Shown here piece after piece: positions 26,605 through 35,579 of a DNA stretch of 64,000 nt. The translations under genes and the position numbers were made by a program. Source of the DNA: Companilactobacillus mishanensis (GTDB lineage: Bacteria; Bacillota; Bacilli; Lactobacillales; Lactobacillaceae); NCBI RefSeq assembly GCF_003946505.1, contig NZ_RHON01000006.1, positions 62,001 through 126,000 of the forward strand. Reading direction: 5' to 3'. Numbering within the stretch: the stretch's first letter is position 1; every line of letters starts with the position of its first letter. The notes under the pieces were generated by a model. That model was not told where the DNA came from. It searched no databases and saw only the letters and a list, made by a program, of their open reading frames with translations.

Positions 26605-26633
26605 AAAATCGACCTCATTATGGGGTCGATTTT
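26605..26633. terminator. Bidirectional terminator between the ilv operon and cls
   Basis: AAAATCGACC pairs with GGTCGATTTT; A run before and T-rich tail after. Confidence 0.88.
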
Positions 26634-26637
26634 GTGT

Positions 26638-28104
26638 TTATAGGATTGGTGAAAGTAGACGTGAGAAGCGTTGTTTGAAGTGCATCCAAACTCCCTGATT
26701 ATCAATAACTTCTTGAGTGATCAAAATGGAATCTTCCATGTCTTTTTCAAATGAACGTTTAACTTTATGAGCTATTTTTGAATCATAGATAAAGGCATTT
26801 GCCTCAAAGTTTAATGAGTAACTACGGAAGTCGTGATTCATTGAACCGACTGAGCAAATTTTTTCATCAATTATTGAAGTTTTAGCGTGTAAGAAGCCTT
26901 TTTCATAACTGTAAATCTTGATTCCAAATTGAGTCAGCAAGTTTGAGTAATATTGGGTCGCACGATAGATGAACGGGTGGTCAGGCATACATGGAACCAT
27001 TATCCTGACATCAACACCTGAACGTGATGCTATTGTCAAAGCGGTGAACATAGGGTCATCGGGTATCAAATAAGGAGTTTGGATCCAGACACTCTTTTTA
27101 GCGTTGACGATCATATCGATGAATCCATCTTTCAAAATTTCTTGTCGAGAATCAGGTCCATCTGACACGATTTGGATAGGTAAGTTAGCGTTAGTATTTG
27201 ACTTATCAGCAGGGAAATATTTTTCTAGAAAGACTAGAGGTTTGATGCCATGATCAATCGAAGCATTCCAGTCCTGGAAAAATCTTTCTTGCATCAATAG
27301 TGTCGCGGTACCTTTGACACGAATGTGAGTATCACGCCAATAACCAAATTTCTTTGATTCGCCAACGTACTGGTCACCAACGTTGAATCCACCGATCCAA
27401 CCAGTGATACCATCGAGAATTACTAATTTTCTATGCAAATGATAATTCAATCGAGTTTTGTAGATGACGTTTTTTGAAGTTATAAATGGTAGAACTTGTC
27501 CGCCAGCGTCAACAAATGGTTTGAACCACTTTTTGTTTGTGCCACCAGAACCCCATGGATCATAGAGAATTCTAACTTCGAGTCCTTCTTTGGCTTTCTC
27601 AGTCAATAGGTCCAAAAACTCTTGGCCAATATTACTCTTGATGAAGGCATAGTATTCGACGTGAATTGTTTCTTTAGCATTGCGTACATCTTCAAAAAGA
27701 CGTTTGAATTTTTCTTTTCCATCATAATAAAGTTCAATCTCATTATGACGAGTTAGTGGTGTATCTTCTGTTTTGTCAAAAAAGCTGATGACGTGTCTGG
27801 CGTAATAAGTTTCATCAGTCCGCGAACCATTCTGCTTTTTAGATTTAGCATCAAGTTCCATTTTCTTCAATTGATGAAGTCCGATATGTTCCTGATTGCT
27901 GATATTAAATATTTTTTCTTGGGCGATTCCCCGACCAAAGAACGCGTAAATCAAAAAGCCAACTACAGGTAAAAGCATGAGAACAAGAATCCATGCCCAG
28001 GTAGTAACAATGTTACGTGGTCTATGGAAAACAGTGATTAGGGCCGACAATGTATTCAGAACCAAAATTGCAATGATAACCCAAATAATCCAAAGATCTA
28101 TCAT
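26638..28104 (-). CDS. cls: Cardiolipin synthase (phospholipase D family)
   Basis: 488 aa. Two N-terminal membrane segments (to about residue 60), then two PLD domains with HKD motifs HLHRKLVILDG and HAKTSIIDEK and the IGGFNVGDQYVG stretch. It joins two phosphatidylglycerols to cardiolipin at the membrane. Full length for the ClsA/Cls type of Firmicutes. GGGGAGAAT precedes the ATG. It lies downstream of the trp operon on the same strand, separated by a terminator. Confidence 0.95.
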   Translation of the reverse strand: MIDLWIIWVIIAILVLNTLSALITVFHRPRNIVTTWAWILVLMLLPVVGFLIYAFFGRGIAQEKIFNISNQEHIGLHQLKKMELDAKSKKQNGSRTDETYYARHVISFFDKTEDTPLTRHNEIELYYDGKEKFKRLFEDVRNAKETIHVEYYAFIKSNIGQEFLDLLTEKAKEGLEVRILYDPWGSGGTNKKWFKPFVDAGGQVLPFITSKNVIYKTRLNYHLHRKLVILDGITGWIGGFNVGDQYVGESKKFGYWRDTHIRVKGTATLLMQERFFQDWNASIDHGIKPLVFLEKYFPADKSNTNANLPIQIVSDGPDSRQEILKDGFIDMIVNAKKSVWIQTPYLIPDDPMFTALTIASRSGVDVRIMVPCMPDHPFIYRATQYYSNLLTQFGIKIYSYEKGFLHAKTSIIDEKICSVGSMNHDFRSYSLNFEANAFIYDSKIAHKVKRSFEKDMEDSILITQEVIDNQGVWMHFKQRFSRLLSPIL

Positions 28105-28138
28105 ATTATTCTCCCCGTTTTCGTATGATTAACATACT

Positions 28139-28202
28139 AAAAAGTGTACTACAAATATTTATAAAATCTAATTTATAAAAATTATTTGTAGTACACTTTT
28201 TT
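28139..28202. terminator. Terminator of the trp operon
   Basis: AAAAAGTGTACTACAAAT pairs with ATTTGTAGTACACTTTTT around an AT-rich loop of about 25 bases. T runs exist on both strands. Confidence 0.85.
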
Positions 28203-28206
28203 CTTT

Positions 28207-28986
28207 TTAGGCTTTAACTGTAATAGCTTGTTTGATACCTTGAGCAAAATTTGCTAGGTCGTTTTGTAAAGTGGGCTTGCCTTCGTCGATCATTTTAACG
28301 ACGGCACTTCCGATAATTATTCCGTCTGAGAATCCTGATAATTCTTCAGCTTGTTCAGGAGAATGAATACCAAATCCAATCGCTACCGGAACGTCTGTAA
28401 CTTTCTTGATTCTATCTACAGTAGTAGAAAGTTGTTTTGAAAAGTCCTCTCGAACTCCGGTCACACCGAGTGAACTGACCATATAGATGAAGCCAGTAGA
28501 ACTTTCAGCAATTGCCTCAATCCGGTCACCAGAAGTTGGAGCAACTAATGGAATGATGTCAACGTCGTGACTATTTGCAATGCCTTTTAGTTCACCTTGT
28601 TCTTCAAGTGAAAGGTCAGGGATTACTAATCCAAGTACGCCTAGAGATTGACACTTGGTGCAGAATTCTTCGTAACCATATTTGAAAGCAATATTCAAAT
28701 AAGTTAAAAATACTAGCGGAACATCGGTACGTTCACGTATTTTTTTGACGATATCGAAAACCACGTCGGTGTTGACTCCGGCTTTGAATGCTCGCAAGTC
28801 GGCATCCTGGATAACTGGGCCATCAGCAACTGGGTCAGAGAATGGAATTCCTAGTTCGACGATGTCAGCACCATTTTCGGCTAATGTTACGACACTTTCT
28901 ACAGTGGTATCAAAATCTGGATCATCAGCCACTATAAATGGAATAAAGGCTTTTTTATTTTCGAAAACTTCTTTTAATTTACTCAT
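28207..28986 (-). CDS. trpA: Tryptophan synthase alpha subunit
   Basis: 259 aa from the ATG at 28986 (a TTG lies one codon before). Cleaves indole-3-glycerol phosphate to indole, which is passed to TrpB. The catalytic Glu is in [18 protein letters not shown] and the Asp region in [12 protein letters not shown]; the phosphate loop is [10 protein letters not shown]. The start overlaps the trpB stop. Last gene of the operon. Confidence 0.96.
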   Translation of the reverse strand: MSKLKEVFENKKAFIPFIVADDPDFDTTVESVVTLAENGADIVELGIPFSDPVADGPVIQDADLRAFKAGVNTDVVFDIVKKIRERTDVPLVFLTYLNIAFKYGYEEFCTKCQSLGVLGLVIPDLSLEEQGELKGIANSHDVDIIPLVAPTSGDRIEAIAESSTGFIYMVSSLGVTGVREDFSKQLSTTVDRIKKVTDVPVAIGFGIHSPEQAEELSGFSDGIIIGSAVVKMIDEGKPTLQNDLANFAQGIKQAITVKA

Positions 28987-30190
28987 CAATATCTACCCCT
29001 CTATATTTAGCGATTGAAGCAACATCTTTATCACCACGACCAGATAGGGTACAGATGATGATTTGATCTTTGTTCATTGTTGGTGCAAGTTTCATAACGT
29101 AAGCGAGTGCGTGACAACTTTCAATAGCTGCGACGATTCCTTCAGTTTTAGCGATATATTCGAAGGCATTTACAGCTTCGTCGTCAGTTATACCGACGTA
29201 TTTAGCACGTTTTAGTTCGGCTAATTGAGCATGTTCTGGACCGACGCCAGGGTAATCTAGTCCAGCTGAGATTGAATATACCTTATCTATTTGACCAAAT
29301 TTATCTTGTAAGAAGAGTGACTTCATACCATGAAAAACACCGGTCGTTCCACGTTCAACGGTTGCGGCAGTTTGGTCGGTATCAACACCTTTACCAGCTG
29401 CTTCAGCACCGTACAACTTAACATCTTTGTCATCAATGAAATTAGCAAATGATCCAATGGCGTTACTACCACCACCAACACAAGCTACGACGGCATCAGG
29501 TAATTTTCCTTCTGCTTCGAGTATTTGAGCTTTAGCTTCTTTACTGATGACACTTTGGAAATCATGAACCATGCGAGGGAATGGATATGGACCAACGGCT
29601 GATCCCATTACATAGAATGTGTCGTCGATTCTTGTAGTCCACTCTTGAAGTGCAGCATTAACGGCATCTTTTAGGACCATTGAACCGGATGTAACGGGGT
29701 GAACTTTGGCACCTAATAGTTGCATACGATAGACGTTCAACTTTTGACGTTCAGTATCCATTTTTCCCATGAATACCTCACATTCCATTCCAAACAATGC
29801 GGCAATAGTGGCAGTGGCAACACCATGTTGGCCAGCACCGGTCTCGGCAATTAGTCTAGTTTTACCCATACGTTTTGCTAGAAGAGCTTGTCCAATAACA
29901 TTGTTGATCTTGTGGGCACCAGTATGATTAAGGTCTTCACGTTTGAGATAAACTTTTGCTCCACCGAGATCTTTTGTCATTTTTTCTGCGTAATATAACA
30001 ATGAAGGACGGTTGGCGTAGTTATTCAACAAGTCATGTAACTCTTTATTGAAATCAGGGTCATCTTTATATTTGTCATAGGCTTTTGCGACATTGTTCAA
30101 TTCTGTCATTAATGTTTCAGGAATATACTGACCACCGAATTCACCGTAATGAGTTGAATCGGTAGTTTCTTTTTGCATTTCTTTCATCAT
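28979..30190 (-). CDS. trpB: Tryptophan synthase beta subunit
   Basis: 403 aa. PLP enzyme that joins indole and serine. The PLP Lys is in [10 protein letters not shown], the catalytic Glu in [13 protein letters not shown], and the phosphate loop is [20 protein letters not shown] precedes the ATG. The start MMKEMQK has a second in-frame ATG; the first fits the ribosome site. Overlaps trpA by eight bases. Confidence 0.97.
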   Translation of the reverse strand: MMKEMQKETTDSTHYGEFGGQYIPETLMTELNNVAKAYDKYKDDPDFNKELHDLLNNYANRPSLLYYAEKMTKDLGGAKVYLKREDLNHTGAHKINNVIGQALLAKRMGKTRLIAETGAGQHGVATATIAALFGMECEVFMGKMDTERQKLNVYRMQLLGAKVHPVTSGSMVLKDAVNAALQEWTTRIDDTFYVMGSAVGPYPFPRMVHDFQSVISKEAKAQILEAEGKLPDAVVACVGGGSNAIGSFANFIDDKDVKLYGAEAAGKGVDTDQTAATVERGTTGVFHGMKSLFLQDKFGQIDKVYSISAGLDYPGVGPEHAQLAELKRAKYVGITDDEAVNAFEYIAKTEGIVAAIESCHALAYVMKLAPTMNKDQIIICTLSGRGDKDVASIAKYRGVDIDE

Positions 30191-30205
30191 AATTTCCTCT
30201 TTTTT

Positions 30206-30787
30206 CTATAGTTGATGTACAAGTTGTACGATTTTATTTATTTTAATAGGATCCTTACTACCATCTGTTTCAACTCCGCGAGATAGATCAACGAAGTCAG
30301 GTTCGGTAGTTTTAATTGCTTGCTCAATATTTAATGTGTCGAGTGCTCCAGCAATTATTAGCGGTTTATCCGTTTTTATTCTTAACTTATCCCACTGGAT
30401 GGGTTTTCCATTTCCAGAACCGCTGTCGATCATAAGGTAGTCTGCAGTGGTTGAAGTAGGGAGGTTATCAGGTTTGTAGACTTTAATTACCGGGATATTT
30501 TTATCTTGAAGTAGCTTGATTGTGTCAGGTGTTTCGTTTCCATGAAGTTGAATCATTGAAACAGCTCCACTATTAATTACCTTCAACATTTCATCTAATG
30601 ATGCATTGACGAAAACTCCAACGCTTTTAATAGAAGAATCTAGTTCTTTTCTCATTTTCAAAGCTTGCTCAAGATTTATTTGGTGACGACCGGGAGCAAA
30701 GATGAATCCGGCTAAATCGGGTTTAGCTTCGTTAACTGCTTTGATATCGTCTAATGTCATCAGTCCACAAATTTTAATTTTTGTCAT
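30206..30787 (-). CDS. trpF: Phosphoribosylanthranilate isomerase
   Basis: 193 aa. Catalytic Cys in KICGLMTLDD, Asp in the LMIDSGSGNGKP region, and closing motif VDLSRGVETDGSKD. The start is set at the ATG 30787, right after the trpC stop; a GTG at 30796 would overlap trpC by eight bases and has no better ribosome site. Confidence 0.94.
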   Translation of the reverse strand: MTKIKICGLMTLDDIKAVNEAKPDLAGFIFAPGRHQINLEQALKMRKELDSSIKSVGVFVNASLDEMLKVINSGAVSMIQLHGNETPDTIKLLQDKNIPVIKVYKPDNLPTSTTADYLMIDSGSGNGKPIQWDKLRIKTDKPLIIAGALDTLNIEQAIKTTEPDFVDLSRGVETDGSKDPIKINKIVQLVHQL

Positions 30788-30788
30788 A

Positions 30789-31568
30789 TTAAGCACTCTT
30801 AAATTTTTTGATTATCGCTGCTTTGTCATCAGCTCTCATAAATGTTTCGCCAATCAAGACTCCGTTGACGTTAGCCGCTTTGAGTCGTCTGATGTCATCA
30901 GTAGTTTTGATACCACTTTCAGTGATGAAAGGGATATTTGCTGGAACTTGGTCACGAAGATTTAAACTGTTATTCAAATCGACCGTGAAATCTTTCAAGT
31001 TTCGATTATTAACACCGATGATTTTAGCACCAGCTGAGAGGGCTATGTCTAATTCATCTTGGTTATGTACTTCAACTAATGCTGCCAAACCGAGTTGCTC
31101 AGCAAGTTGTAAGTATTCGACAAGTTTTTCTTTTGGAAGGATTGCTACTATTAAAAGAATTAAGCTGGCTCCAGATATTTTTGCTTGGTAGATCATGTAT
31201 GGATCGATAGTAAAATCTTTTCTTAAAACAGGAACGTTAACTTTTTGCGTAATTTCATGTAGGTAGGTTAGATTACCTTGAAAAAACTTTGGTTCCGTCA
31301 AAACTGAGATTGCATCGATGCCTGCATTGTCGTAATCAGTTGCTATTTCCAGGTAGGGAAAGTCTTTTGCAATCAGTCCTTTAGAAGGAGAAGCTTTTTT
31401 TACTTCGCCGATAAAATGAAGACCTGGTTTTAAAAATCTATCGATTACTTTCTGAGGATTTTTGTTAGGAATTAGGTCGGCTTGTCGTTTTAATTCTGAT
31501 AATGGTTCCTGCGCTTTTTCTTCTTTAACGCGATCTTGGGTGGCCTTTACGAGTTTGTCTAAAATCAA
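30789..31568 (-). CDS. trpC: Indole-3-glycerol phosphate synthase
   Basis: 259 aa. Motifs: FIGEVKKASPSKGLIAKDF with the catalytic Lys and Glu, VLRKDFTIDPYMIYQAK, and NNRNLKDFTVD, then SESGI-type closing ITESGIKTTDDI and VLIGETFM. The start overlaps the trpD stop by four bases (ATGA). Confidence 0.96.
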   Translation of the reverse strand: MILDKLVKATQDRVKEEKAQEPLSELKRQADLIPNKNPQKVIDRFLKPGLHFIGEVKKASPSKGLIAKDFPYLEIATDYDNAGIDAISVLTEPKFFQGNLTYLHEITQKVNVPVLRKDFTIDPYMIYQAKISGASLILLIVAILPKEKLVEYLQLAEQLGLAALVEVHNQDELDIALSAGAKIIGVNNRNLKDFTVDLNNSLNLRDQVPANIPFITESGIKTTDDIRRLKAANVNGVLIGETFMRADDKAAIIKKFKSA

Positions 31569-32584
31569 GCTGCTACACCTGCAACTGTCAATTTGACAAA
31601 GTCATTTAATTTTTGAATTGCTAAACCGTTGTCGATAGCGTTTCTTGCGATATCAATTGCATCTTCTAAATTGATCTCTGGTTTAGCTGTATGAATTGCC
31701 AAAGCTGAATTGAGTAAGATAACATCACGTTTGGCACCTTGTTTGCCGTTTAATACATCTAATGTGATTTGAGCATTTTCCTCAGGAGTTCCACCGATAA
31801 CTTCTGATTTGTCAGCACGTTTTAATCCAAATTGTTCAGGAGTGATTTCATATTTTGTAAACTTACCATTATGAACTTCCATGATAGTAGTTGGTGCTGA
31901 TATAGAAGCTTCATCGAATCCGTCTTGTCCATGGATGACCATGGCGTTTTTAACACCGATCTGATCGAGAACTTTTGCCATTGGTTCAACTAAGTTTTCG
32001 TCATAAACACCAAGTACTTGGCTAGTTGCATGTGCTGGGTTTGCTAGAGGTCCGAGGACGTTGAAGAGTGTTCTGATACCTAATTCTTTTCTAACGGGTG
32101 CAACGTATTTCATTGCTTTGTGATATTCCTGTGCGAATAGGAAACAAATTCCAATTTCATTTAGGATGGCTTCACTTTGTTTTGGATCCAAATTGATTTG
32201 AACTCCAAGTGACTCAAGTACATCTGCAGCACCACTCTTCGATGAAGCAGCGCGATTACCATGTTTTGCGACTGGGATTCCGGTTGCTGCAACTACTAAA
32301 GCTGAAGTTGTTGAAATATTGAATGAATTGGAATGGTCGCCACCGGTACCAACAATTTCAAGTACGGGTTCGTCGGCATCAAATTCAAGTGCATGTGCTC
32401 TCATTGCATCTGCGGCTCCGGCGATTTCTTCAACTGTTTCTTTTTTTACACTTAATGCGGTAAGGAAACTTGAGATTTGAATTGATGTTGTTTTGCCTGT
32501 CATAATTTCGTCGATTACTTTGTTTGTTTCGTCAAATGTTAAATCTGAACCTTCTGTTAATTTCTTAATTGCGTTTTCGATCAT
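31565..32584 (-). CDS. trpD: Anthranilate phosphoribosyltransferase
   Basis: 339 aa from the ATG at 32584; the TTG at 32599 is part of the ribosome site TTGGAGGA. Motifs: GTGGDHSNSFNIST for PRPP, KHGNRAASSKSGAADVLE and RTLFNVLGPLANPA. It is the first gene after the internal T-box and the 11-codon leader frame. The RNA just upstream can hide its ribosome site in a hairpin. Confidence 0.96.
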   Translation of the reverse strand: MIENAIKKLTEGSDLTFDETNKVIDEIMTGKTTSIQISSFLTALSVKKETVEEIAGAADAMRAHALEFDADEPVLEIVGTGGDHSNSFNISTTSALVVAATGIPVAKHGNRAASSKSGAADVLESLGVQINLDPKQSEAILNEIGICFLFAQEYHKAMKYVAPVRKELGIRTLFNVLGPLANPAHATSQVLGVYDENLVEPMAKVLDQIGVKNAMVIHGQDGFDEASISAPTTIMEVHNGKFTKYEITPEQFGLKRADKSEVIGGTPEENAQITLDVLNGKQGAKRDVILLNSALAIHTAKPEINLEDAIDIARNAIDNGLAIQKLNDFVKLTVAGVAA

Positions 32585-32591
32585 GATTGGA

Positions 32592-32637
32592 TCCTCCAAA
32601 TTAATTTATGTTTATCTATATAAATTCAATTTGAAAA
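32592..32637 (-). promoter_or_regulatory. Hairpin predicted to hide the trpD ribosome site
   Basis: On the minus strand the arm at 32637-32620 (TTTTCAAATTGAATTTAT) can pair with the arm at 32609-32593 (ATAAATTAATTTGGAGG). The pairing has one bulge and several G-U pairs. The second arm takes in GGAGG of trpD. The first arm begins three bases after the Gln codon that follows the Trp codon of the leader frame, so a ribosome waiting at Trp would open it. Confidence 0.5.
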
Positions 32638-32661
32638 CTGCCATCGTATTAGTTTGAACAT
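32626..32661 (-). CDS. Trp-containing leader peptide before trpD, 11 aa
   Basis: Reads MFKLIRWQFSN. CAGGAGG lies 9 bases before the ATG, just after the T-box terminator. The single Trp codon is at 32643-32641, inside the octamer CGATGGCA, which recurs in the leader frame before trpE. It is too short to be an enzyme; the position and paired hairpin suggest a regulatory leader peptide. Confidence 0.6.
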   Translation of the reverse strand: MFKLIRWQFSN

Positions 32662-32681
32662 TATAAGTAACCTCCTGAGAA

Positions 32682-33017
32682 TAAAAAAAATCCGTCCATA
32701 AACGCATAGCGTTTAAGGACGGATCATTATTCCGCGGTGCCACCTTAATTTAATAGACTACTTGATTGATAGAGTATTACAAATATGATGATGCTCTAAC
32801 AGTCAAATTAGTCCATTACTCTTAGCAGAGAGCTAACACTCTCCCGACAACTTACGTATGCCTAACGTTTCTCTGTACTCGATATCTTTCGAGAGAACCC
32901 TCGATGGTCCATTTAATTATCTGCGTTCGATTGCCATTCTCAGCACCGGCAACTCTCTGGGCGTGCACGATAATCTTGATCTCCATCTCATCGGTTTATG
33001 GACGAATTCATTTGTTG
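32682..33017 (-). promoter_or_regulatory. tRNA-Trp T-box leader before trpDCFBA
   Basis: The T-box AAGGTGGCACCGCGGA is at 32746-32731. It is followed by the terminator ATCCGTCC...GGACGGAT with eight Ts (32724-32682). In stem I the specifier region reads AAATGGACCATC, with TGG (Trp) at 32911-32909 followed by ACC, paired with GATGGAGATC nearby. Uncharged tRNA-Trp should favour the antiterminator. It sits inside the operon, between trpG and trpD. Confidence 0.93.
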
Positions 33018-33023
33018 TTGACA

Positions 33024-33052
33024 ACATTAAAACTAAATCTTCTAGTTGTCAA
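33024..33052 (-). promoter_or_regulatory. Promoter of the internal T-box / trpDCFBA unit
   Basis: On the minus strand TTGACA (33052-33047), a 17-base spacer and TAATGT (33029-33024). The segment can also form a hairpin (TTGTTGACAAC with GTTGTCAACAA) that might weaken read-through from trpG. It lies 28 bases after the trpG stop. Confidence 0.65.
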
Positions 33053-33080
33053 CAATAAATTAAGAATTATGTTAATTTAA

Positions 33081-33659
33081 TTAGATTTTTGCCAGATAGT
33101 TTTCGATGATCTGCTTGCCAACTGCAGGATCGGTCATGATTGATTCTGGATGAAATTGAACTCCGTAAACTTGTTTTTCCTCATCACCGACAGCCATTAT
33201 TTCACCGTCTGAAGTTTCAGCAGTTACTTTTAAATTATTAGGCACGGATTTTGGGTCGACAACAAGTGAATGATATCTAGCCGCTTCAAACTCATTTGGG
33301 CAGTTGTCGAAGAGGCTGCTTTTTTCTGTCAATGATACTTCTGAAGGGCGACCGTGCATTAAGACAGGAGCATGAATTACATCAGCACCATAAATTTCAG
33401 CGATGGCTTGATGACCTAAGCAGACACCAAGTATGGGAACTTTTCCAAGAAAATATTTGATTTCAGAAATCATTTCTCCGGCGTCTTCTGGTCTGCCAGG
33501 TCCGGGTGAAAATACTAAACCAGTTGGATTTAATGCAGCCAATTCCTCGGCATTCATCTCATCATTTTTTATAACCGTGATAGGTTCGTCAGTTAACGTG
33601 CCAATCAATTGATATAAGTTGTATGTGAAGCTGTCGTAATTATCAACAATATAAATCAT
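33081..33659 (-). CDS. trpG: Anthranilate synthase, glutamine amidotransferase subunit
   Basis: 192 aa. Class I amidotransferase with Cys in GVCLGHQAIAE and the His/Glu pair in YGVQFHPESIMT; the SPGPGRPED loop is present. It passes ammonia to TrpE, and may also serve folate synthesis. ATGA overlap with trpE and GGAGGT upstream. Confidence 0.96.
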   Translation of the reverse strand: MIYIVDNYDSFTYNLYQLIGTLTDEPITVIKNDEMNAEELAALNPTGLVFSPGPGRPEDAGEMISEIKYFLGKVPILGVCLGHQAIAEIYGADVIHAPVLMHGRPSEVSLTEKSSLFDNCPNEFEAARYHSLVVDPKSVPNNLKVTAETSDGEIMAVGDEEKQVYGVQFHPESIMTDPAVGKQIIENYLAKI

Positions 33660-35119
33660 GATAGGACCTCCGAAGTGTTTGTTTTATTTAGTGAATCGAC
33701 AACTGATCTAGCTTTGTTATTGAATTCTTGGTATTCATTTTTAGCGATACTGTCGGCAACGATGCCGGCACCGGAGTGAACGATTAGGTTTTCTTTTTGA
33801 CGGTAAGCAAGTCGAATTCCGATACAGAAATCTAAATCACCAGAGTAATCGAAATATCCTAAACATCCACCATAGATTCCACGTTTACGGTTTTCTAATT
33901 CACTGATTATGCGCATGGCACTGATTTTTGGTGCACCAGATAATGTGCCAGCTGGCATTAATGATTCAACAATGTCGACACTTGATTTTGTAGGGTCAGC
34001 AATACTTTCGACTGTAGAACCCATGTGCATAACGTTGCTGAAACGCAATAGCTTTCTAGTTCTTGTAACCTTTACCGTACCGAATTTGCTGACGCGGCCG
34101 AGGTCATTTCTTCCTAGGTCGATCAACATGTTGTGTTCTGCTAATTCTTTTGTACTGTGGGTTAACTCGTAAGCGAATTTCTGATCTTCTTCAGGGGTTT
34201 TTCCACGGCGTCTCGTACCAGCCAAAGGATAAGTGAATAATTCGTTATTATGTTTTGAAATTAGAGTCTCTGGTGATGAACCAACTGTCTCAAAGTCACC
34301 ATGTCTGAAGAAAAATTGATAAGGTGATGGACTGTCGTGAAATAGATCCTTCGTAACCGGGAAGAGACTTCCATGCATAGTTGTGTGTTGAGGATTTGAT
34401 AGGATCAATTGGAAAATATCACCATCTTTGATGTGAACTTTTGTGTCTGCAACTTTGTCAGCAAATTCTTCCTGATTGAATTGCAACTGTAAAGGAGCAT
34501 CCATTTTGAATTTGGAGGTATCAGTTGGTTCTTGGAAATCTAATATTCTGTTTTTGAGTTCTTCTAACTCTGCAATAGTCTGATCGTAAAGTGAATCAAT
34601 CAAGCTAGTAGGTACAACTTTAGAAAGAGTCATCGTATCTGTTTTGTGATTATAGGCGATGACGTTGTTGATCAACAACAAGTCTGCATCATTTAGCTCA
34701 TAAGGGTCGTCAATAGTTTGTGGTAAAGTTGGATTCGCAAATCTTGCATAGTCATAACTGAAATAGCCAGCTAACCCACCAAGAAAAGGTGGTAAACTCT
34801 GAAATTTAGCTGTTTTATTTTTGGCTAGGATATTTTCGAGATATGGCTTTAAAGCAGTTTCTTGAGTTTCAACTGTATCATCTTTTTCAATTGTCAAAAT
34901 ACCGTCTCTGTAAGTGATAGTTTCATCTGGGTTAATTCCGATAAAACTGTATCCATCTTCATCAGGCTTTGGTTTACCTGTAAAGAGAAAGCAAGTTGCA
35001 ACATTGCTGTTCAAATACTTAGTTAATCCAATTGGATCAAAGTTCTCCAGTTTAAAATCAACAGTTATTGGTGCTGCCGGAAAATCATGGCTGATTTTTT
35101 TAATTTGTGTAATATTCAT
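33656..35119 (-). CDS. trpE: Anthranilate synthase, component I
   Basis: 487 aa. Makes anthranilate from chorismate. C-terminal chorismate-binding motifs: GDIFQLILSN, FETVGSSPE, PLAGTRRRGKTPEED, LIDLGRNDLGRVS and MPAGTLSGAPKISAMR. The ribosome site GAAAGGA (35134-35128) lies in a predicted hairpin with the preceding 14-codon leader frame. First structural gene of the operon. Confidence 0.96.
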   Translation of the reverse strand: MNITQIKKISHDFPAAPITVDFKLENFDPIGLTKYLNSNVATCFLFTGKPKPDEDGYSFIGINPDETITYRDGILTIEKDDTVETQETALKPYLENILAKNKTAKFQSLPPFLGGLAGYFSYDYARFANPTLPQTIDDPYELNDADLLLINNVIAYNHKTDTMTLSKVVPTSLIDSLYDQTIAELEELKNRILDFQEPTDTSKFKMDAPLQLQFNQEEFADKVADTKVHIKDGDIFQLILSNPQHTTMHGSLFPVTKDLFHDSPSPYQFFFRHGDFETVGSSPETLISKHNNELFTYPLAGTRRRGKTPEEDQKFAYELTHSTKELAEHNMLIDLGRNDLGRVSKFGTVKVTRTRKLLRFSNVMHMGSTVESIADPTKSSVDIVESLMPAGTLSGAPKISAMRIISELENRKRGIYGGCLGYFDYSGDLDFCIGIRLAYRQKENLIVHSGAGIVADSIAKNEYQEFNNKARSVVDSLNKTNTSEVLS

Positions 35120-35127
35120 AATATTTT

Positions 35128-35162
35128 TCCTTTCAAATTTTTAATTCATTTTGATTGAAAGG
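35128..35162 (-). promoter_or_regulatory. Hairpin predicted to hide the trpE ribosome site
   Basis: On the minus strand CCTTTCAA (35162-35155), inside the leader frame, is the exact complement of TTGAAAGG (35136-35129), which contains the trpE ribosome site. The loop is 18 bases and holds the leader stop codon. The first arm starts five bases after the Trp codon, so a ribosome waiting at Trp would cover it and free trpE. Confidence 0.55.
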
Positions 35163-35185
35163 TTGTGCCATCGCTTGATTTCCAT
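35141..35185 (-). CDS. Trp-containing leader peptide before trpE, 14 aa
   Basis: Reads MEIKRWHNLSIKMN. GGAGG lies 5 bases before the ATG, immediately after the T run of the T-box terminator. The single Trp codon is at 35170-35168 within CGATGGCA, the same octamer as in the leader before trpD. The TAA stop lies 7 bases before the trpE ribosome site. A regulatory leader peptide is the simplest reading. Confidence 0.62.
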   Translation of the reverse strand: MEIKRWHNLSIKMN

Positions 35186-35195
35186 AATTTCCTCC

Positions 35196-35505
35196 AAAAA
35201 AAAATCCGCCCAAAACTTCGAATGAAGTTAAGGACGGATATACCGCGGTGCCACCTTAATTTGAAGATAGTTTTACACAAATAAATGTTTAAACTGTCTT
35301 CACTCTTAGCAAGAAGCTATCACTTCTCTGACAACTGACGTATGTCTGAACGTTTCTTCATACTATGGCAAAGCCATTTCAGAAGAACCCTTGGTGGTCC
35401 ATTTAACTGCTTGCTTTCGGTTGCATTCTCATCAACAGCAACTTTCTGTGCGTGCACAACAATCTTGATCTCCACCTCATCGGTTTTGGGCGAATTGTTT
35501 AATTG
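35196..35505 (-). promoter_or_regulatory. tRNA-Trp T-box leader before trpEG
   Basis: The T-box AAGGTGGCACCGCGGTA is at 35257-35241, followed by the terminator ATCCGCC...GGCGGAT-type stem (35239-35204) and a T run. The specifier region reads AAATGGACCACC, with TGG at 35401-35399, opposite GAGGTGGAGATC in stem I. It is a paralogue of the internal T-box: stem I, the antiterminator and the terminator are recognisably alike. Confidence 0.94.
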
Positions 35506-35511
35506 GCAATA

Positions 35512-35540
35512 ACAATAATCGTAAATATTAACTTTGTCAA
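35512..35540 (-). promoter_or_regulatory. Promoter of the trp operon
   Basis: TTGACA (35540-35535), a 17-base spacer and TATTGT (35517-35512) on the minus strand. It has the same -35 and spacing as the internal trp promoter. Confidence 0.7.
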
Positions 35541-35544
35541 CAAA

Positions 35545-35573
35545 AAAATCATCCTTGTCTAAAGGATGATTTT
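35545..35573 (-). terminator. Terminator of the metallopeptidase operon
   Basis: AAATCATCCTT pairs with AAAGGATGATTT; on the minus strand it is followed by seven Ts. It separates this operon from the trp promoter. Confidence 0.85.
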
Positions 35574-35579
35574 AGTTGA

